DNA of 64,000 bases from positions 152,343,577-152,407,576 of the forward strand of contig CP136065.1 of the NCBI GenBank assembly GCA_032622095.1, in the 5' to 3' direction. Source of the stretch: Siphonodentalium dalli (taxonomy: Eukaryota > Mollusca > Scaphopoda > Gadilida > Siphonodentaliidae). Shown piece by piece: positions 56,517 through 64,000 of this stretch (within the stretch, counting starts at the first letter, position 1; each line of letters opens with the position of its first letter). The notes beneath the pieces were generated by a model. That model did no database searches. It saw only the letters and a list, made by a program, of their open reading frames with translations, and was not told the origin of the DNA. A program made the position numbers and the translations under genes.

Positions 56517-59500
56517 TTACGCGGAAAGATAGAACGAGAGGCGCGGAAAGATAGAACGAGAGTCGCGGAAAGATAGACGAGAGGCGCGGAAAGATAGACG
56601 AGAGGCGCGGAAAGATAGAACGAGAGGCGCGGAAAGATAGACGAGAGGCGCGGAAAGATAGACGAGAGGCGCGGAAAGATAGAACGAGAGGCGCGGAAAG
56701 ATAGACGAGAGGCGCGGAAAGATAGACGAGAGGCGCGGAAAGATAGAACGAGAGGCGCGGAAAGATAGACGAGAGGCGCGGAAAGATAGACGAGAGGCGC
56801 GGAAAGATAGAACGAGAGGCGCGGAAAGATAGACGAGAGGCGCGGAAAGATAGACGAGAGGCGCGGAAAGATAGACGAGAGGCGCGGAAAGATAGAACGA
56901 GAGGCGCGGAAAGATAGACGAGAGGCGCGGAAAGATAGACGAGAGGCGCGGAAAGATAGAACGAGAGGCGTGGAAAGATAGACGAGAGGCGCGGAAAGAA
57001 AGAACGAGAGGCGCGGAAAGATAGACGAGAGGCGCGGAAAGATAGACGAGAGGCGCGGAAAGATAGAACGAGAGGCGCGGAAAGATAGACGAGAGGCGCG
57101 GAAAGATAGACGAGAGGCGCGGAAAGATAGACGAGAGGCGCGGAAAGATAGAACGAGAGGCGTGGAAAGATAGACGAGAGGCGCGGAAAGAAAGAACGAG
57201 AGTCGCGGAAAGAAAGAACGAGAGGCGCGGAAAGAAAGAACGAGAGGCGCGGAAAGAAAGAACGAGAGGCGCGGAAAGAAAGAACGAGAGGCGCGGAAAG
57301 ATAGAACGAGAGGCGCGGAAAGAAAGAACGAGAGGCGCGGAAAGATAGAACGAGAGGCGCGGAAAGATAGACGAGAGGCGCGGAAAGATAGACGAGAGTC
57401 GCGGAAAGATAGACGAGAGGCGCGGAAAGATAGAACGAGAGGCGCGGAAAGATAGACGAGAGGCGCGGAAAGATAGACGAGAGTCGCGGAAAGATAGACG
57501 AGAGGCGCGGAAAGATAGAACGAGAGGCGCGGAAAGATAGACGAGAGGCGCGGAAAGATAGACGAGAGGCGCGGAAAGATAGACGAGAGGCGCGGAAAGA
57601 TAGACGAGAGTCGCGGAAAGATAGACGAGAGTCGCGGAAAGATAGACGAGAGTCGCGGAAAGATAGACGAGAGGCGCGGAAAGATAGACGAGAGTCGCGG
57701 AAAGATAGACGAGAGTCGCGGAAAGATAGACGAGAGGCGCGGAAAGATAGACGAGAGGCGCGGAAAGATAGACGAGAGTCGCGGAAAGATAGACGAGAGT
57801 CGCGGAAAGATAGACGAGAGTCGCCGAAAGATAGACGAGAGGCGCGGAAAGATAGACGAGAGGCGCGGAAAGATAGACGAGAGGCGCGGAAAGATAGACG
57901 AGAGGCGCGGAAAGATAGACGAGAGGCGCGGAAAGATAGACGAGAGTCGCGGAAAGATAGACGAGAGGCGCGGAAAGATAGAACGAGAGGCGCAGAAAGA
58001 CAGAAAGAGAGGCGCGGAAAGATAGACGAGAGTCGCGGAAAGATAGACGAGAGGCGCGGAAAGATAGACGAGAGGCGCGGAAAGATAGACGAGAGGCGCG
58101 GAAAGATAGACGAGAGGCGCGGAAAGATAGACGAGAGGCGCGGAAAGATAGACGAGAGTCGCGGAAAGATAGACGAGAGGCGCGGAAAGATAGAACGAGA
58201 GGCGCAGAAAGACAGAAAGAGAGGCGCGGAAAGATAGACGAGAGTCGCGGAAAGATAGACGAGAGGCGCGGAAAGATAGACGAGAGGCGCGGAAAGATAG
58301 ACGAGAGGCGCGGAAAGATAGACGAGAGTCGCGGAAAGATAGACGAGAGTCGCGGAAAGATAGACGAGAGTCGCGGAAAGATAGACGAGAGTCGCGGAAA
58401 GATAGACGAGAGTCGCGGAAAGATAGACGAGAGGCGCGGAAAGATAGACGAGAGGCGCGGAAAGATAGAACGAGAGGCGCGGAAAGATAGACGAGAGGCG
58501 CGGAAAGATAGAACGAGAGGCGCGGAAAGAAAGAACGAGAGGCGCGGAAAGATAGACGAGAGGCGCGGAAAGATAGACGAGAGGCGCGGAAAGATAGAAC
58601 GAGAGGCGCGGAAAGATAGACGAGAGGCGCGGAAAGATAGAACGAGAGGCGCGGAAAGAAAGAACGAGAGGCGCGGAAAGATAGACGAGAGTCGCGGAAA
58701 GATAGACGAGAGGCGCGGAAAGATAGACGAGAGGCGCGGAAAGATAGAACGAGAGGCGTGGAAAGATAGAACGAGAGGCGTGGAAAGATAGAACGAGAGG
58801 CGCGGAAAGATAGACGAGAGGCGCGGAAAGATAGACGAGAGGCACGGAAAGATAGACGAGAGTCGCGGAAAGATAGACGAGAGTCGCGGAAAGATAGACG
58901 AGAGGCGTGGAAAGATAGACGAGAGGCGCGGAAAGATAGACGAGAGGCGCGGAAAGATAGACGAGAGGCGTGGAAAGATAGACGAGAGTCGCGGAAAGAT
59001 AGACGAGAGTCGCGGAAAGATAGACGAGAGGCGCGGAAAGATAGACGAGAGGCGCGGAAAGATAGACGAGAGGCGCGGAAAGATAGAACGAGAGTCGTGG
59101 AAAGATAGACGAGAGGCGCGGAAAGATAGAACGAGAGGCGCGGAAAGATAGACGAGAGTCGTGGAAAGATAGACGAGAGGCGCGGAAAGATAGACGAGAG
59201 TCGTGGAAAGATAGACGAGAGGCGCGGAAAGATAGACGAGAGTCGCGGAAAGATAGACGAGAGTCGCGGAAAGATAGACGAGAGTCGCGGAAAGATAGAC
59301 GAGAGGCGCGGAAAGATAGACGAGAGGCGCGGAAAGATAGACGAGAGTCGCGGAAAGATAGACGAGAGGCGCGGAAAGATAGACGAGAGTCGTGGAAAGA
59401 TAGACGAGAGGCGCGGAAAGATAGACGAGAGGCGCGGAAAGATAGAACGAGAGGCGCGGAAAGATAGACGAGAGGCGCGGAAAGATAGAACGAGAGGCGC

Positions 59501-62500
59501 GGAAAGATAGACGAGAGGCGCGGAAAGATAGAACGAGAGGCGCGGAAAGATAGACGAGAGGCGTGGAAAGATAGACGAGAGTCGCGGAAAGATAGACGAG
59601 AGTCGCGGAAAGATAGACGAGAGTCGCGGAAAGATAGACGAGAGTCGCGGAAAGATAGACGAGAGTCGCGGAAAGATAGACGAGAGTCGCGGAAAGATAG
59701 ACGAGAGTCGCGGAAAGATAGACGAGAGTCGCGGAAAGATAGACGAGAGGCGCTGAAGATAGACGAGAGTCGCGGAAAGATAGACGAGAGTCGCGGAAAG
59801 ATAGACGAGAGTCGCGGAAAGATAGACGAGAGGCGCGGAAAGATAGACGAGAGTCGCGGAAAGATAGACGAGAGGCGCGGAAAGATAGAACGAGAGGCGC
59901 GGAAAGATAGACGTGAGTCGCGGAAAGATAGAACGAGAGGCGCGGAAAGATAGACGAGAGTCGCGGAAAGATAGACGAGAGGCGCGGAAAGATAGACGAG
60001 AGGCGCGGAAAGATAGACGAGAGGCGCGGAAAGATAGACGAGAGTCGCGGAAAGATAGACGAGAGGCGCGGAAAGATAGACGAGAGGCGCGGAAAGATAG
60101 ACGAGAGGCGCGGAAAGATAGAACGAGAGGCGCGGAAAGATAGACGAGAGTCGCGGAAAGATAGAACGAGAGGCGCGGAAAGATAGACGAGAGTCGCGGA
60201 AAGATAGACGAGAGGCGCGGAAAGATAGACGAGAGGCGCGGAAAGATAGACGAGAGGCGCGGAAAGATAGAACGAGAGGCGCGGAAAGATAGACGAGAGT
60301 CGCGGAAAGATAGAACGAGAGGCGCGGAAAGATAGACGAGAGTCGCGGAAAGATAGACGAGAGGCGCGGAAAGATAGACGAGAGGCGCGGAAAGATAGAC
60401 GAGAGTCGCGGAAAGATAGACGAGAGTCGCGGAAAGATAGACGAGAGTCGCGGAAAGATAGACGAGAGGCGCGGAAAGATAGACGAGAGGCGCGGAAAGA
60501 TAGAACGAGAGGCGCGGAAAGATAGACGAGAGGCGCGGAAAGATAGAACGAGAGGCGCGGAAAGAAAGAACGAGAGGCGCGGAAAGATAGACGAGAGGCG
60601 CGGAAAGATAGAACGAGAGGCGCGGAAAGATAGACGAGAGGCGCGGAAAGATAGAACGAGAGGCGCGGAAAGAAAGAACGAGAGGCGCGGAAAGATAGAC
60701 GAGAGTCGCGGAAAGATAGACGAGAGGCGCGGAAAGATAGACGAGAGGCGCGGAAAGATAGAACGAGAGGCGTGGAAAGATAGAACGAGAGGCGTGGAAA
60801 GATAGAACGAGAGGCGCGGAAAGATAGACGAGAGGCGCGGAAAGATAGACGAGAGGCACGGAAAGATAGACGAGAGTCGCGGAAAGATAGACGAGAGTCG
60901 CGGAAAGATAGACGAGAGGCGTGGAAAGATAGACGAGAGGCGCGGAAAGATAGACGAGAGGCGCGGAAAGATAGACGAGAGGCGTGGAAAGATAGACGAG
61001 AGTCGCGGAAAGATAGACGAGAGTCGCGGAAAGATAGACGAGAGGCGCGGAAAGATAGACGAGAGGCGCGGAAAGATAGACGAGAGGCGCGGAAAGATAG
61101 AACGAGAGTCGTGGAAAGATAGACGAGAGGCGCGGAAAGATAGAACGAGAGGCGCGGAAAGATAGACGAGAGTCGTGGAAAGATAGACGAGAGGCGCGGA
61201 AAGATAGACGAGAGTCGTGGAAAGATAGACGAGAGGCGCGGAAAGATAGACGAGAGTCGCGGAAAGATAGACGAGAGTCGCGGAAAGATAGACGAGAGTC
61301 GCGGAAAGATAGACGCGGAAAGATAGACGAGAGGCGCGGAAAGATAGACGAGAGTCGCGGAAAGATAGACGAGAGGCGCGGAAAGATAGACGAGAGTCGT
61401 GGAAAGATAGACGAGAGGCGCGGAAAGATAGACGAGAGGCGCGGAAAGATAGAACGAGAGGCGCGGAAAGATAGACGAGAGGCGCGGAAAGATAGAACGA
61501 GAGGCGCGGAAAGATAGACGAGAGGCGCGGAAAGATAGAACGAGAGGCGCGGAAAGATAGACGAGAGGCGTGGAAAGATAGACGAGAGTCGCGGAAAGAT
61601 AGACGAGAGTCGCGGAAAGATAGACGAGAGGCGCGGAAAGATAGACGAGAGTCGTGGAAAGATAGACGAGAGGCGCGGAAAGATAGACGAGAGGCGCGGA
61701 AAGATAGAACGAGAGGCGCGGAAAGATAGACGAGAGGCGCGGAAAGATAGAACGAGAGTCGCGGAAAGATAGAACGAGAGGCACGGAAAGATAGAACGAG
61801 AGGCGTGGAAAGATAGACGAGAGTCGCGGAAAGATAGACGAGAGGCGCGGAAAGATAGAACGAGAGTCGCGGAAAGAGAGAACGAGAGGCGCGGAAAGAT
61901 AGACGAGAGTCGTGGAAAGATAGACGAGAGTCGCGGAAAGATAGACGAGAGTCGCGGAAAGATAGACGAGAGGCGCGGAAAGATAGAACGAGAGTCGCGG
62001 AAAGATAGACGAGAGTCGCGGAAAGATAGACGAGAGGCGCGGAAAGATAGAACGAGAGTCGCGGAAAGATAGACGAGAGTCGCGGAAAGATAGACGAGAG
62101 GCGCGGAAAGATAGACGAGAGTCGTGGAAAGATAGACGAGAGGCGCGGAAAGATAGACGAGAGGCGCGGAAAGATAGAACGAGAGGCGCGGAAAGATAGA
62201 CGAGAGGCGCGGAAAGATAGAACGAGAGGCGCGGAAAGATAGACGAGAGGCGCGGAAAGATAGAACGAGAGGCGCGGAAAGATAGACGAGAGGCGTGGAA
62301 AGATAGACGAGAGTCGCGGAAAGATAGACGAGAGTCGCGGAAAGATAGACGAGAGGCGCGGAAAGATAGACGAGAGTCGTGGAAAGATAGACGAGAGGCG
62401 CGGAAAGATAGACGAGAGGCGCGGAAAGATAGAACGAGAGGCGCGGAAAGATAGACGAAAGGCGCGGAAAGATAGAACGAGAGTCGCGGAAAGATAGAAC

Positions 62501-64000
62501 GAGAGGCACGGAAAGATAGAACGAGAGGCGTGGAAAGATAGACGAGAGTCGCGGAAAGATAGACGAGAGGCGCGGAAAGATAGACGAGAGTCGCGGAAAG
62601 ATAGACGAGAGTCGCGGAAAGATAGACGAGAGTCGCGGAAAGATAGACGAGAGGCGCGGAAAGATAGACGAGAGGCGCGGAAAGATAGACGAGAGTCGCG
62701 GAAAGATAGACGAGAGTCGCGGAAAGATAGACGAGAGGCGCGGAAAGATAGACGAGAGGCGCGGAAAGATAGACGAGAGTCGCGGAAAGATAGACGAGAG
62801 GCGTGGAAAGATAGACGAGAGTCGCGGAAAGATAGACGAGAGGCGTGGAAAGATAGACGAGAGGCGCGGAAAGATAGACGAGAGTCGCGGAAAGATAGAC
62901 GAGAGGCGTGGAAAGATAGACGAGAGTCGCGGAAAGATAGACGAGAGGCGTGGAAAGATAGACGAGAGTCGCGGAAAGATAGACGAGAGGCGTGGAAAGA
63001 TAGACGAGAGGCGCGGAAAGATAGACGAGAGTCGCGGAAAGATAGACGAGAGTCGTGGAAAGATAGACGAGAGTCGTGGAAAGATAGACGAGAGTCGCGG
63101 AAAGATAGACGAGAGGCGCGGAAAGATAGACGAGAGGCGCGGAAAGATAGACGAGAGTCGCGGAAAGATAGACGAGAGTCGCGGAAAGATAGACGAGAGG
63201 CGCGGAAAGATAGAACGAGAGGCGCGGAAAGATAGACGAGAGGCGCGGAAAGATAGAACGAGAGGCGCGGAAAGATAGACGAGAGGCGCGGAAAGATAGA
63301 ACGAGAGGCGCGGAAAGATAGACGAGAGGCGTGGAAAGATAGACGAGAGTCGCGGAAAGATAGACGAGAGTCGCGGAAAGATAGACGAGAGGCGCGGAAA
63401 GATAGACGAGAGTCGTGGAAAGATAGACGAGAGGCGCGGAAAGATAGACGAGAGGCGCGGAAAGATAGAACGAGAGGCGCGGAAAGATAGACGAGAGGCG
63501 CGGAAAGATAGAACGAGAGTCGCGGAAAGATAGAACGAGAGGCACGGAAAGATAGAACGAGAGGCGTGGAAAGATAGACGAGAGTCGCGGAAAGATAGAC
63601 GAGAGGCGCGGAAAGATAGAACGAGAGTCGCGGAAAGAGAGAACGAGAGGCGCGGAAAGATAGACGAGAGTCGTGGAAAGATAGACGAGAGTCGCGGAAA
63701 GATAGACGAGAGTCGCGGAAAGATAGACGAGAGGCGCGGAAAGATAGAACGAGAGTCGCGGAAAGATAGACGAGAGTCGCGGAAAGATAGACGAGAGGCG
63801 CGGAAAGATAGAACGAGAGTCGCGGAAAGATAGACGAGAGTCGCGGAAAGATAGACGAGAGGCGCGGAAAGATAGACGAGAGTCGTGGAAAGATAGACGA
63901 GAGGCGCGGAAAGATAGACGAGAGGCGCGGAAAGATAGAACGAGAGGCGCGGAAAGATAGACGAGAGGCGCGGAAAGATAGAACGAGAGGCGCGGAAAGA
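56517..64000. repeat. 21/22-bp satellite array with higher-order structure, runs off the window
   Basis: The unit GGCGCGGAAAGATAGACGAGA (21 bp) alternates with a 22-bp form carrying an extra A (GATAGAACGAGA) and variants G/T at the third base, C/T at the next, and GAAAGAAAG. About 355 units are in view. Rare variants date duplications: GCAGAAAGACAGAAAGAGAG at 57991 and 58203 (212 bp apart); GGCACGG at 58841 and 60855 (2014 bp); GGCACGG at 61780, 62505 and 63541; and GGAAAGAGAG at 61871 and 63632 (1761 bp). No unit has a stop in any minus frame, which gives ORFs of 782-2342 codons. Confidence 0.97.

Noticed and set aside
56483-63545. Minus-strand ORFs of 782, 2008 and 2342 codons
   Set aside because: They translate a 21/22-bp satellite whose units lack stops in all minus frames, and they are heptad repeats with no other content.

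Overview
The window is animal nuclear DNA, most probably from a mollusc and perhaps a bivalve. It is AT-rich, has no operons, and carries one gene split into 11 short coding exons with GT/AG borders. It is crowded with mobile-element relics: TTAA-flanked MITEs, hAT-like, Harbinger-like and TA-flanked elements, Helitron-like repeats with internal ~122-bp tandem units, and a 5'-truncated LINE. A repeat near 14.2 kb resembles a dispersed repeat I know from bivalve DNA. The species cannot be named from the sequence.

Region 1 (1-6.9 kb) looks like a damaged copy of a Polinton/Maverick (adintovirus-like) DNA virus. It forms a very large palindrome: positions 1-960 pair with 4851-5810 with no difference that I can see. 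Each arm carries the same 155-residue ORF, a membrane segment followed by a PC4-like ssDNA-binding domain. Between the arms lie a CT-rich minisatellite, 6.7 copies of a 421-bp unit with a tRNA-like segment, and a smaller palindrome that cuts through a Bcl-2-like ORF. Beyond the right arm are frameshifted virus-type genes, ending in an acidic ORF preceded by zinc-finger remains.

Region 2 (7-20 kb) holds no intact gene. It has a Harbinger-like element (7935-10642) with a transposase N-terminal fragment and a nested hAT-like element, a decayed copy of a multicopy invertebrate gene family (11.3-13.0 kb), and an element with ~145-bp inverted ends (16706-17988).

Region 3 (21.9-38.2 kb, minus strand) is the one host gene I can reconstruct in full: a CYP3-like cytochrome P450 of 492 residues in 11 coding exons. 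All phases agree, and the signal anchor, C-helix, I-helix, ExxR, PERF and heme motifs are present. Its introns hold many MITEs, several inserted 24-80 bp from splice sites and some nested up to four deep.

Region 4 (38.2-56.5 kb) holds repeats and transposons: a Helitron-like end, a minisatellite interrupted by a TA-flanked transposon and by a LINE with a 10-bp target duplication, (GA)n microsatellites, four joined Helitron-like elements, a dispersed GGTAACGTAGGTATCG motif, and a 1.4-kb element with poly-G/poly-C ends. Region 5 (56.5 kb to the end) is a 21/22-bp satellite of at least 7.5 kb with higher-order duplications. Its very long minus-strand ORFs come from the repeat and are not genes.
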